Shown here: piece by piece, positions 17,402-25,060 of the stretch
How the letters are laid out: every line of letters begins with the position of its first letter
Numbering within the stretch: the first letter of the stretch is position 1
Origin: Kribbella pratensis
Lineage (GTDB): Bacteria; Actinomycetota; Actinomycetes; Propionibacteriales; Kribbellaceae
DNA: 64,000 bases
NCBI RefSeq assembly: GCF_004365355.1
Contig: NZ_SODP01000005.1
Location: 511,111 to 575,110 of the forward strand
Direction: 5' to 3'
Notes under the pieces: generated by a model
Told to the model about the DNA's origin: nothing
The model's database searches: none
What the model saw: the letters and a program-made list of their open reading frames with translations, nothing else
Position numbers and translations under genes: made by a program

Positions 17402-18111
17402 CGCAAACCCCCGCCCCGCAGGACCCATCGGTCCCCACCCTTTCCTCGCTCCTTCCGGCTGGCGCCGAGCCGTTCGCGTTCGGCCGGGACGCGGATGTGT
17501 ACCACGTAGACGACCAATGGGTGCTGCGGCGCTACCGCGACGGGCACCCGGTTCGCGATGAAGCCGACTTCATGCGGCACGTCGCGAAGTACGGGTACCC
17601 GGTCCCCGCCGTCCGCGAGATCGAGGGCGCGGACATGATCGTCCAGCGCCTCGACGGTCTGACGCTCGGCGACGCGGCGATCGCCGGCGACCTCAGCGCG
17701 ACCGAGATCGGGACGATCCACGCCGACCTCCACCGCCGGTTGCAGGCAATCCCGGTCCCGAGCGGTACGCCGGGCCTCGTCGTCGTCCACGGCGACCTGC
17801 ACCCGCTCAACGTGATGGCCACCGCCGCCGGCCCGGTCGTCATCGACTGGCGCAACGCCCGCGAGGGGCTCGCCGAGTTCGACGTGGCACTGACCGCCAT
17901 CATCTTCGCCCAGGTCGTCTTCGACCCGGCATACGCCGAACTCGCCGACCTCCTCCGCGAGGCCCTGGGCGTCTACCTAGCCGCCTCCATCGACCCCACC
18001 CCCGGCCTACCCGGCGCTTTGGAATACCGCAGCAACAACCCGACCCTCACCCCCGAGGAGCTCGCCCTCCTCCCCGCCCAGGAAAAGCTGATCCGGTCGT
18101 ATCTGCGCTAA
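17398..18111 (+). CDS. Small aminoglycoside-phosphotransferase-fold kinase
   Basis: 237 residues, ATG overlapping the miaB stop, so translation is coupled. Kinase-like signatures are clear: catalytic loop VVHGDLHPLNVM and metal-binding VVIDWRNA, in the arrangement of APH/choline-kinase enzymes. The protein is short for APH (usually about 260-300), with a reduced N-lobe (FGRDADVYHVDDQWVLRRY supplies the nucleotide loop). It phosphorylates an unknown small molecule. I would not infer antibiotic resistance from the fold. Confidence 0.85.
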   Translation: MTQTPAPQDPSVPTLSSLLPAGAEPFAFGRDADVYHVDDQWVLRRYRDGHPVRDEADFMRHVAKYGYPVPAVREIEGADMIVQRLDGLTLGDAAIAGDLSATEIGTIHADLHRRLQAIPVPSGTPGLVVVHGDLHPLNVMATAAGPVVIDWRNAREGLAEFDVALTAIIFAQVVFDPAYAELADLLREALGVYLAASIDPTPGLPGALEYRSNNPTLTPEELALLPAQEKLIRSYLR

Positions 18112-18198
18112 CGACAGGAGGTAGTCGCCTCCGAGGCGCCGCGGCAGCCTGGTGCACGCTGACCGATCGTTGCCCGGGGCACTACCTCCTGTCGTTAG
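18108..18198. repeat. 18-bp perfect inverted repeat with 55-base spacer
   Basis: Arms 18108-18125 (CTAACGACAGGAGGTAGT) and 18181-18198 are exact reverse complements. The left arm includes the kinase stop codon TAA, and the right arm ends just before the stop of the opposing metallophosphoesterase gene. It may work as a bidirectional terminator, but the long spacer is unusual. A small GC hairpin (CGCC/GGCG near 18126-18138) lies inside. Confidence 0.8.
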
Positions 18199-18201
18199 AC
18201 G

Positions 18202-20055
18202 TCAGGCGTTGAGGAATTGGGATGGTTTGAGGGCTCGGGTGACGATGCGGAGTTCGCCGATGTTGCCGGCGAAGCCCTGGTCGACGGTGTTGGCGTAGTG
18301 GCCGGCGGCGATCAGCCACGGCTTGCCGGCGGTTGCGAGGCCGTTGGACGGGGTCGCAGGGTTGCGCAGCAGCTCCGAGGAGTCGACGTACACGATGCTG
18401 TGGCGGCCGTCGTTCACGATCGCCAGGTGGAACCAGCGCCCGGCCACCTGCTCGTGACCCCAGTTCGTGAACGTGTCGTTCTTGTCGAACGGGTACACCG
18501 CCCACTGCACCTGCCGCCCGCCCGAGAACCCGAGCTTCGCCGCCGGCTCATCCGGGTCGCTGCCCGTCTTGCCCGCGTCGCGTCCGGTGCCGAGCCGGGT
18601 GAACAGTCCCTCCCACGAGTGATCCTGCCCGTCGTCGGCCAGCTTCACGAACGCCTCGATCGTGTACCCGCCCTTGAACGTCATCGCGTTGAGCGGCGCG
18701 TCGTCGACGGTCTGCAGGTACCCGCCGCGGGCAGGGTTCTTGTTGCCCGGGAACAGCCAGCTCGCGTGGCCGGGCTGATCCGGGTGGAACTCGCTGCTCG
18801 CGGTTGGTACGTCGCTCGACAGCTGCTTGCGGACGAGGTGGTTGCCCTTACCTGACTGGTCGATCACCTGATCCGTGACCGGTCCGTCGAAGCGCCAGTA
18901 CGCCGCCGTACCGGGAATCAGCAGCTGCGACGCCGGCCGCGCCGGCCGGACCGGAACCGGTGCGAATCTGGCGAACCGTTGCTCGAAGTCGATCGGGATG
19001 CTGAAGCGGTTGACGTCATCGGTCAGCTCGATCTCGAGCTCTTCGAGTTCGTTGCGCTTGGCCGGGTCCTGGCCCATGATCCACGGCGAGATCGTCTCGA
19101 CGTCGATCGTGTTCCGGGCCAGGTCGAAGTGGTACAGCCGCACCATGCCCGATCCGCCGTAGAACCGGTCCTGGTAGTTGGTGATGTGCAGGTGCACGTC
19201 GTTGCCCGCCGCGTTCTTCCGCGTGACCCGGCCGGGCGGCCAGTAGTGCCCGTTCATCGTGATGAAGATCTGGTCGTTGCCGTCGATCAGCTGGTCCCAG
19301 ACACGGTTGCCCTGGTCGCTGAAGTAGGCCGTCGGATCGCCCGCGTCGGCGTACACGATCTCGTGCGTGGTCAGGATGACCGGCAGCTTCGGGTGCTTGG
19401 CGATCACGTCGCGGGCCCATGCAAAGCTCGCGTCGGACGGGCGCCAGTCCATTGCCAGCAGCAACCATTGCCGCCCGCCCGCGCGGAACACGTGGTACGA
19501 GTTGTACCCGTTCGCCGTCGATCCGCCGTACGTCGGCATCCAGCGGAACCGCCGCGGGCTGAACGTGTCGAGGTACGGCGACGGGCCGCGGGTGTCGTCC
19601 TTCGACCCGTCGATGTCGTGGTTGCCGGCCAGCACGGAGTACGGGAAGCGGGCGCGGTCGAGGATCTTGAAGACCGGGTCGGCCTGCGCGAACTCCATCG
19701 CCAGCGCGTTCTCGGTGACGTCACCGAGGTGCGCCATGAACACGATGTTCTCGTCGGTGCGATTGTCGATCAGCCAGTTGAACGTTGCCGTGAGCGGCGC
19801 GGGGTCCCCCCGGTCCTGGTCGAACTGGTACTGCGTGTCCGGCACGATCGCGAGCGTGAACCGTGGGTGCTCGGTGTCGGTCCGCCCGGCCGTCCTGCCG
19901 CCGCTCACCGCAGTTGCGCTCGCGCCCGTCGCGTCAGCAATGGTCGCTGCGGCGTTGCCCGTGCTCAGGGCGCCTGAGGTGAAGACCGCACCCGCGCCGA
20001 GCGCGCCCGCCTGCAACAGCTTCCGCCGGCTCGTCCCGTCGTACCGCTCGTTCAT
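18202..20055 (-). CDS. Tat-exported metallophosphoesterase with C-terminal LamG domain
   Basis: 617 residues. The Tat signal has SRRKLLQAG at 9-17, followed by an Ala-rich region. The calcineurin-like phosphoesterase domain shows VPDTQY (D73), GDVTE (D112), GNHD (144-147) and an NGHYW His motif. A LamG/concanavalin-like domain follows from about residue 385 (AAYWRFDGPV, YTIEAFVKLAD, WFHLAIVNDG) and ends in GNIGELRIVTRAL. It probably acts extracellularly on phosphate esters bound to polymers; the LamG part may bind sugar. It is the last gene of a minus-strand series but 70 bp from its neighbour. Confidence 0.88.
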   Translation of the reverse strand: MNERYDGTSRRKLLQAGALGAGAVFTSGALSTGNAAATIADATGASATAVSGGRTAGRTDTEHPRFTLAIVPDTQYQFDQDRGDPAPLTATFNWLIDNRTDENIVFMAHLGDVTENALAMEFAQADPVFKILDRARFPYSVLAGNHDIDGSKDDTRGPSPYLDTFSPRRFRWMPTYGGSTANGYNSYHVFRAGGRQWLLLAMDWRPSDASFAWARDVIAKHPKLPVILTTHEIVYADAGDPTAYFSDQGNRVWDQLIDGNDQIFITMNGHYWPPGRVTRKNAAGNDVHLHITNYQDRFYGGSGMVRLYHFDLARNTIDVETISPWIMGQDPAKRNELEELEIELTDDVNRFSIPIDFEQRFARFAPVPVRPARPASQLLIPGTAAYWRFDGPVTDQVIDQSGKGNHLVRKQLSSDVPTASSEFHPDQPGHASWLFPGNKNPARGGYLQTVDDAPLNAMTFKGGYTIEAFVKLADDGQDHSWEGLFTRLGTGRDAGKTGSDPDEPAAKLGFSGGRQVQWAVYPFDKNDTFTNWGHEQVAGRWFHLAIVNDGRHSIVYVDSSELLRNPATPSNGLATAGKPWLIAAGHYANTVDQGFAGNIGELRIVTRALKPSQFLNA

Positions 20056-20125
20056 CGCCCCACGCTCCCAAGCTCGCTGACACCGCAGCGAACACTAGAG
20101 CCCGGGGCGTCCAGGAACGGTGAAC

Positions 20126-20581
20126 TCAGGCGAAACCCTGGGCGATCACCGCAGGAAGCCCACGCCCGTCGGCCACCGCAGCCAGCACGCGCGCCTCGTG
20201 CGGCACCAGCGGCTCAGGCAACTTGTCCAGCGAGTACCACTCCAGCCCCGCGGCCTTCTCCGGCTCCATCAACCGCGGCTCGCCCGTCCACTTCGACGCC
20301 ATGAAGAAGAAGTCCACCCGCTCATCGATCGGATCCCCGTTCCCACCCGTCCGATGCATCGCCGTCACCGGCACCAGATCCGCCGGATCGACGTCCAGCC
20401 CCACCTCTTCCTTCAACTCCCGCACCGCCGCCGCGATCGCCGACTCACCCTGCTCCACATGCCCCGCCGGCACCGCCCAATACCCATCCATGTAGCCGGT
20501 ATTGGCCCGCAGCAACAACAACACCTCGTCCCCTCGCCGCACCACCACATACGCCGCCGGCACCACCCGAAACCGATCCAT
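20126..20581 (-). CDS. NUDIX hydrolase
   Basis: 151 residues. The NUDIX box is complete: G-HVEQ-GE-SAIAAAV-RELKEEVGL at about residues 40-62. Compact NUDIX enzymes of this size hydrolyse nucleoside diphosphate derivatives such as oxidised dNTPs or sugar nucleotides; the substrate cannot be read from sequence. It lies 41 bp downstream of a GNAT gene on the same strand and may share its transcript. Confidence 0.9.
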   Translation of the reverse strand: MDRFRVVPAAYVVVRRGDEVLLLLRANTGYMDGYWAVPAGHVEQGESAIAAAVRELKEEVGLDVDPADLVPVTAMHRTGGNGDPIDERVDFFFMASKWTGEPRLMEPEKAAGLEWYSLDKLPEPLVPHEARVLAAVADGRGLPAVIAQGFA

Positions 20582-20622
20582 GCAAGCACCCTAAACACCC
20601 CTACCGACACGGGGCCTGAAGG

Positions 20623-21213
20623 TCAGCCGGCTGTGACGGTTTTACTCATCACGCAGTGGTTCTTGCCCTTGGGGCGCAGGTAGGTGAAGCCGGCGTGTTC
20701 GAAGAGGGAGCGGGTGCCGTTGTAGAGGAAGGAGGCGGTGATCTTCTTGCCGTCGGTGTCCTGGGGGTAGGCCTCGACGACTCCGCCGCCGGCCTGGGCG
20801 ATGAGGTCGAGGGCGCCGCGGAGGGCGACGGCTGAGACGCCTTGGCGGCGGTAGTTGCGGTCGGTGAAGAAGCAGGTGAGGCGGTAGTCCGGCGGGCGGT
20901 CCATGCCGGCCTCGTACTCCTTGCGGTGGTTGATGTTCGGCAGTTCGACCGGCGGGCCGTACTCGAGCCAACACACCGCGAGCTCACCGTCGAACACGAG
21001 CGCCGCATGCGCACGCCCCTCCATCACGAGCCGATGCTTGAGCTCGCGGTTGCTGTCGGCCTCGAACGTCTTCTCTTCGTGCATGGTGTGGAAGTACGTG
21101 CACCAGCACCCACCCCACACCCCGTTATGGCGTTCCGCCAACGCCGCGAACGCATCCCATGTCTCGGGCCCGAGCGCCCGGACCGTCAACTGCTCGACGT
21201 CCACCTTGACCAT
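20623..21213 (-). CDS. GNAT-family acetyltransferase
   Basis: 196 residues. The acetyl-CoA binding motif appears as YRRQGVSAVALRGALDLI, and the C terminus has LFEHAGFTYL, the usual beta6-beta7 region. A Trp/Cys-rich segment (GVWGGCWCTYFH) near residue 32 is characteristic of a subgroup often found in actinobacteria. Substrate unknown. It is flanked on the same strand by the MBL-fold gene (43 bp upstream) and the NUDIX gene (41 bp downstream). Confidence 0.85.
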   Translation of the reverse strand: MVKVDVEQLTVRALGPETWDAFAALAERHNGVWGGCWCTYFHTMHEEKTFEADSNRELKHRLVMEGRAHAALVFDGELAVCWLEYGPPVELPNINHRKEYEAGMDRPPDYRLTCFFTDRNYRRQGVSAVALRGALDLIAQAGGGVVEAYPQDTDGKKITASFLYNGTRSLFEHAGFTYLRPKGKNHCVMSKTVTAG

Positions 21214-21256
21214 GACCTGAGCGTACGACCCTATCCGGACGATCTACGTCCGGAAG

Positions 21257-21994
21257 TCAGATCACATACGTCGCGCCGGGTACGGCGTGCTCGACCGGAC
21301 CCTCGAACCGGGTCGCCGCCCGCGCCGCTGCCTCCGCGGGAGCGATCGACCGGCCTACGTGCGTGACGATCAGACGGCCGGCTCCCGCCGCGGTCTCGCC
21401 TGCTTGTTCGGGCGTGTGGTGTCCGTCTTCGGTGCCGTCCGCCTCACACAGCAGTACGTCGCACCCGTCCGCCAGCTCGCTGAGTGCGGTGCACGGCGCG
21501 CTGTCGCCGGAGTACACGAGCGATCGCCCCGCACTCTCCATGCGTACGGCGAACGCCGGCATCCCGTGCTCGACGGCACGCGTAGTGAGCTGGACCGCGC
21601 CGATCGTTGCCTCGTGCCCGTCGTACAACTCGGTGATCGCGAAAGCGGACTCGATCGGACTACGCGTCGGGCCGTTGGTGAGAAAGCCGGCCAGCCGGTC
21701 CGCGATCCCTGGCGGGCCGTAGAGGGGAATCGGCGCGCGCAAGGTGATGTCGGCGTACAGCGCTCCGTAGTACGCCGTCAGCAGGTCGGCACTGTGATCG
21801 GCATGGAGATGCGAAATCCAGATCGCGTCCAGCTCGTCGAGTCGCGCGTGACGCTGAAGGGGGCCGAGCGTCCCCGTGCCCGCATCCATCCAGATCCGCG
21901 TCCGGCCCGCGGTCACCAGGTACCCGGAGCACGGGTTCCCCACCGCCGGGTACGGCGTCGCACAGCCGAGCACCGTCAACACCAGAGAGCCCAT
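21257..21994 (-). CDS. Metallo-beta-lactamase-fold hydrolase (RNase Z-like subgroup)
   Basis: 245 residues. It has the di-zinc motif HLHADHS, a later SGDSAPC (third metal ligand region), CEADG and the C-terminal IVTHVGR His. The opening LTVLGCATPYPAVGNPCSGYLV is typical of RNase Z/arylsulfatase-like MBL proteins. Real RNase Z is longer and binds tRNA through an exosite arm not seen here. A cyclic-nucleotide or small-ester hydrolase is equally possible. Confidence 0.88.
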   Translation of the reverse strand: MGSLVLTVLGCATPYPAVGNPCSGYLVTAGRTRIWMDAGTGTLGPLQRHARLDELDAIWISHLHADHSADLLTAYYGALYADITLRAPIPLYGPPGIADRLAGFLTNGPTRSPIESAFAITELYDGHEATIGAVQLTTRAVEHGMPAFAVRMESAGRSLVYSGDSAPCTALSELADGCDVLLCEADGTEDGHHTPEQAGETAAGAGRLIVTHVGRSIAPAEAAARAATRFEGPVEHAVPGATYVI

Positions 21995-22048
21995 CCGAGG
22001 ATCCTAAGCAGCCAGCAGGGCCGGAACGATCGAGCGGTAGGCATGGCG

Positions 22049-22079
22049 AAGGGCCGCAAGCTGGGTGCTTGCGGCCCTT
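22049..22079 (-). terminator. Terminator of the antitoxin-like gene
   Basis: A perfect 13-bp stem (AAGGGCCGCAAGC, 22049-22061, and its complement at 22067-22079) with a 5-base loop lies ten bases past the stop of the gene ending at 22089. Confidence 0.85.
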
Positions 22080-22088
22080 ACGGGGGGA

Positions 22089-22334
22089 TCAGGCGGACTG
22101 GTTCGGCTTGTCCGGGATGTCGTCGTTCTGGCCGTCCAGGTTGTCCAACCCGTCCTTGGCCTTCTCGACGCCGGTGTCGATCTTGTCGCCGTACTTGCCG
22201 CCCGTCTTCTCGTCGACGAAGTCACCGGCCTTGTCCAGACCTTCACCGACCTTGTCGCCGTGCTCGTTGACCAGGTCAGTGGCCTTGTCCTTCAGGTCCT
22301 CGGCCTTGCCCTTGAACTTGTCGAAGATGCCCAT
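22089..22334 (-). CDS. Small antitoxin-like protein (MT0933/Rv0909 family)
   Basis: 81 residues from ATG 22334, which has GGGAG eight bases upstream; the upstream ATG at 22349 has a worse position. It is a highly charged amphipathic helical protein: MGIFDKFKGKAEDLKDKA, then FVDEKTGGKYGDKID. This matches the short actinobacterial family named after Rv0909/MT0933, annotated as antitoxins. No toxin gene is adjacent, so an antitoxin job here is doubtful; many genomes carry orphan members that may be stress-associated. Confidence 0.8.
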   Translation of the reverse strand: MGIFDKFKGKAEDLKDKATDLVNEHGDKVGEGLDKAGDFVDEKTGGKYGDKIDTGVEKAKDGLDNLDGQNDDIPDKPNQSA

Positions 22335-22454
22335 CTCGGGGGCTCCCATTCCTGCGTAGTTGAGTGCTTACAGACAGCTAGCGGTGATCTTCGCACCTGC
22401 AACACCCGAACTGTGGGACCTCCGCGAGCGCCATGCTGACGCGCGTCGGACGGC

Positions 22455-22679
22455 TCAGACGCCGTCGCCCGACGGCTCCGACTCTACGTCGCCGCCGCTG
22501 TCTTCACTCTCGTCACCGGTGGATTCGACATCGCCACCGCTGAACTCGACGTCGCCGCCGCTCTTCTGCGCCTCGACATCGCCGCCGCTGCGCTTCGCGG
22601 CCGCCAGGTCGTCGACTTCTTCCCCCAGGCCGAGCGCGTCCTTGGCCGCGTCCGACTCTTCCTCGAACCCATTCGTCAC
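22455..22679 (-). CDS. Small acidic protein with SGGDVE repeats
   Basis: 74 residues from GTG 22679, with a strong GGGAGGA site six to seven bases upstream. The first 30 residues (TNGFEEESDAAKDALGLGEE) are acidic. The rest has SGGDVE at 31-36, 40-45, 47-52 and 61-66. No Cys, no membrane segment and no family I recognise. The net charge is strongly negative, and the protein is likely disordered. The strong ribosome site and high-GC third positions support expression. Function unknown. Confidence 0.65.
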   Translation of the reverse strand: MTNGFEEESDAAKDALGLGEEVDDLAAAKRSGGDVEAQKSGGDVEFSGGDVESTGDESEDSGGDVESEPSGDGV

Positions 22680-22833
22680 GTGCGTTCCTCCCGTAGAAAT
22701 GTTTCCAGCTCCAGGTGTTCTTACCGAACACGCAGGGTCATCCACAAGACCGGTCTGCACCTCTTGGCGAACTCTTGGAGTGACGGCCGGGGCGGTGGGG
22801 CGGCGAAGGCACCAGCACTGCGAGACTGGACCG

Positions 22834-23796
22834 ATGTCCGATCCACTCGTCGTCGCGGTCGTCGGCCCCACCGCGGCCGGGAAGTCCGACCTGGCCGTCG
22901 CGCTGTCCAAGCACCTGGACGGCGAGGTGGTGAACGCGGACGCCATGCAGGTGTACCGCGGCATGGACATCGGTACGGCGAAGATCAGTCCGACGGAACG
23001 CGCCGGCGTACCGCACCATCTGCTCGACATCCTCGACGTCACCGAGACCGCGACCGTGGCCGAGTTCCAGCAACTGGCCCGCACGGCCATCGACGATTGC
23101 ATCGACCGGCAGCGCACCCCGGTCCTCGCCGGCGGATCCGCGCTCTACGTCCGCGCGATCCTCGACGACTTCGTCTTCCCCGGCACCGACCCCGTCGTCC
23201 GCGCCCGGCTCGAGGCCGAGCTCGAAGCGCACGGCTCCGGCGCGCTGCACAGCAGGCTCCGGGCGGTCGACCCGAAGGCCGCCGAGCAGATCCTGCCGAG
23301 CAACGGCCGGCGGATCGTCCGCGCGCTCGAGGTCGTCGAGATCACCGGCGGCCCGTACGTCGCCACCCTGCCCGAACACCGCTACGTGTATCCGGGCGCC
23401 GTCCAGCTCGGTCTCGACGTACCGCGGCCCGAACTGGACGCACGGATCGACCTGCGGGTGGACCGGATGTTCGACGCGGGGTTCGTCGCCGAGGTGCGAG
23501 GACTGCTGGACAAGGGTTTGATTGAGGGGAAGACAGCCAACCGCGCACTCGGGTACTCGCAGGTGATCGCGTTGCTGAACGGTGAGATCGACGAGACGCA
23601 GGCCCGGGAGCGGACCGCCCAGGCCACGCGCCGGTTCGCGCGCCGGCAGGACTCGTGGTTCCGTAAGGACCAACGCATCACTTGGCTCCCGTACGACGCC
23701 CCCGACCTGGTGGAGAAGGCAATTCAAGTGTTAGCCCAAGGCAACCGCAGGGGGACCGGCGGCGTAGTCGGGGTGGAATCGAATGCGAGGGGGTGA
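22834..23796 (+). CDS. miaA: tRNA dimethylallyltransferase MiaA
   Basis: 320 residues from ATG 22834. The P-loop GPTAAGKS is at residues 11-18, followed by VNADAMQVYRGMDIGTAK, the GGSALYVRAILD loop and R-rich catalytic/tRNA-binding segments (NGRRIVRALEV, TRRFARRQDSWFRKD). It transfers the dimethylallyl group to A37 of tRNA, the substrate for MiaB (15920). The sigma-factor gene begins inside its last codons. Upstream 154 bp divides it from the divergent acidic protein gene. Confidence 0.97.
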   Translation: MSDPLVVAVVGPTAAGKSDLAVALSKHLDGEVVNADAMQVYRGMDIGTAKISPTERAGVPHHLLDILDVTETATVAEFQQLARTAIDDCIDRQRTPVLAGGSALYVRAILDDFVFPGTDPVVRARLEAELEAHGSGALHSRLRAVDPKAAEQILPSNGRRIVRALEVVEITGGPYVATLPEHRYVYPGAVQLGLDVPRPELDARIDLRVDRMFDAGFVAEVRGLLDKGLIEGKTANRALGYSQVIALLNGEIDETQARERTAQATRRFARRQDSWFRKDQRITWLPYDAPDLVEKAIQVLAQGNRRGTGGVVGVESNARG

Positions 23797-24298
23797 CCGT
23801 GAGGCCGAGTTCCGTGAGTACCTGCTCGCGGACCGCACGAGGCTGATGAGGACGGCGTTGCTGCTCACCGCGGGTGACGTGCACACCGCCGAAGATCTGG
23901 TCCAGACCGCCTGCACGCGGGTTTACGTGCACTGGCACCGGATCAAGCACGAAGGCGCGGGTCCGTATGCACACCGCATCCTGGTCAACGCCTTCCTGGA
24001 CGAGCGCCGCCGCGCCGGCCGCCACCCCGAGGTGGTGACCGCGGAGACGCTCGAGCCGCGCCTGACCGACGTACCTGATCAGACCGACACCCTCGCCATC
24101 CGGGACGCGTTGCTGGATCTCGCGCCGCGGCAGCGGGCGGTGCTGGTACTGCGGTACTTCCAGGATCTCGATGTCGCGACCTGTGCACGGATCCTGGAGT
24201 GCACCGAGGGCACGGTGAAGAGCCAGACGGCGAAGGCGCTGAAGCGGTTGAAGGACCTGATGTCGGAAGAGACGGATCGTACGACGGGGAGTGGCTGA
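23783..24298 (+). CDS. ECF sigma factor (SigE-type small group)
   Basis: 171 residues, ATG 23783 overlapping the end of miaA by 14 bases. Region 2 is seen in TAEDLVQTACTRVYVHW, and region 4 in LLDLAPRQRAVLVLRYFQDLD ... CTEGTVKSQTAKALKRLK. This is the actinobacterial SigE-family layout (about 170 residues, no region 3). The next gene, overlapping by eight bases, encodes a single-pass membrane protein and is the likely regulator. Target promoters are unknown. Confidence 0.9.
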   Translation: MRGGDREAEFREYLLADRTRLMRTALLLTAGDVHTAEDLVQTACTRVYVHWHRIKHEGAGPYAHRILVNAFLDERRRAGRHPEVVTAETLEPRLTDVPDQTDTLAIRDALLDLAPRQRAVLVLRYFQDLDVATCARILECTEGTVKSQTAKALKRLKDLMSEETDRTTGSG

Positions 24299-24989
24299 AA
24301 CACCGATGGACGACGTGAAGAGGCTGTTGGAGGGCTTCGCGGACCGCGCGGCCGAGGCGCTGCCGGATGCTGACATCGAAGCCGATGTCACTCGCGGCCG
24401 CCGCGCGCTGCGCCGGGTCAAGCGCCGGCGTCGCGTCGCCGGTGTGCTGTGCGTCGCCGCCGTGTCGGCCCTCGCGCTCGCGATCGGCAACCAGGTGAAG
24501 TGGTGGGGGAACAGCAGCGAGGTCGCCGGCGGCACGAGCGAGCCGGAAAAGACGGCCGCGCCCCGCAGGACCGCGCCCGCGGCCAAGCCGTCGAGTGGCG
24601 AGACGATGTCGATGTTCGGAGCGTCCGTCGTCCAGCTGGTCGCCAACAAGCAGCCGTGGAACACGATCGACTGCACGCTGATGCCGAAGGGCTGGACCGC
24701 GGAGACCCCGGTCGCCGCCAACCGCGTCGTGCTCTCCCAGCCGAAGACGCGTACTGCGGACTCGGCCGCCAAGGTGGTCCTGCAAGCCGCACCCCAGGCC
24801 CGCAGCCTGTCGGCGGTCCGCGTCGCCGACGGCAATGGCAAGACCTTCCACATCGGCACCCTCGACGGTCGCCTGACCGGGCAGGTGAAGCTGACCGACC
24901 AGTGGCTGCTGGTCGAGCTCCCGACCGGCACAGTCGAGTGGCCGGACGACGTGCTGCGGCGCTTCATGGACTCGTGCACCGTGAACTAG
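24291..24989 (+). CDS. Probable membrane partner/anti-sigma of the ECF factor
   Basis: 232 residues from GTG 24291; ATG 24306 is an alternative. The N-terminal 50 residues are cytoplasmic and basic (RRALRRVKRRRR), then one transmembrane segment (about 49-66, VAGVLCVAAVSALALAIG), an Ala/Pro/Thr-rich linker and an extracytoplasmic domain with two Cys (DC near 124 and SCTVN at the end). It lacks the zinc-binding HxxxCxxC anti-sigma motif. Overlap with the sigma gene is the main argument for an anti-sigma role. Confidence 0.7.
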   Translation: MAETPMDDVKRLLEGFADRAAEALPDADIEADVTRGRRALRRVKRRRRVAGVLCVAAVSALALAIGNQVKWWGNSSEVAGGTSEPEKTAAPRRTAPAAKPSSGETMSMFGASVVQLVANKQPWNTIDCTLMPKGWTAETPVAANRVVLSQPKTRTADSAAKVVLQAAPQARSLSAVRVADGNGKTFHIGTLDGRLTGQVKLTDQWLLVELPTGTVEWPDDVLRRFMDSCTVN

Positions 24990-25060
24990 TACTGGCGCGA
25001 AGCCCGTCGGTGGGATAGCAAAGGGGATGTCCCTGTCGCCGACGCCCCGCGGGAGTACTG

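Noticed and set aside
17398..18111. Aminoglycoside resistance kinase
   Set aside because: Only the general kinase fold is seen. Coupling to miaB and short length favour a metabolic role.
22089..22334. A toxin-antitoxin system
   Set aside because: Only the antitoxin-like protein is present; none of the neighbours resembles a toxin.
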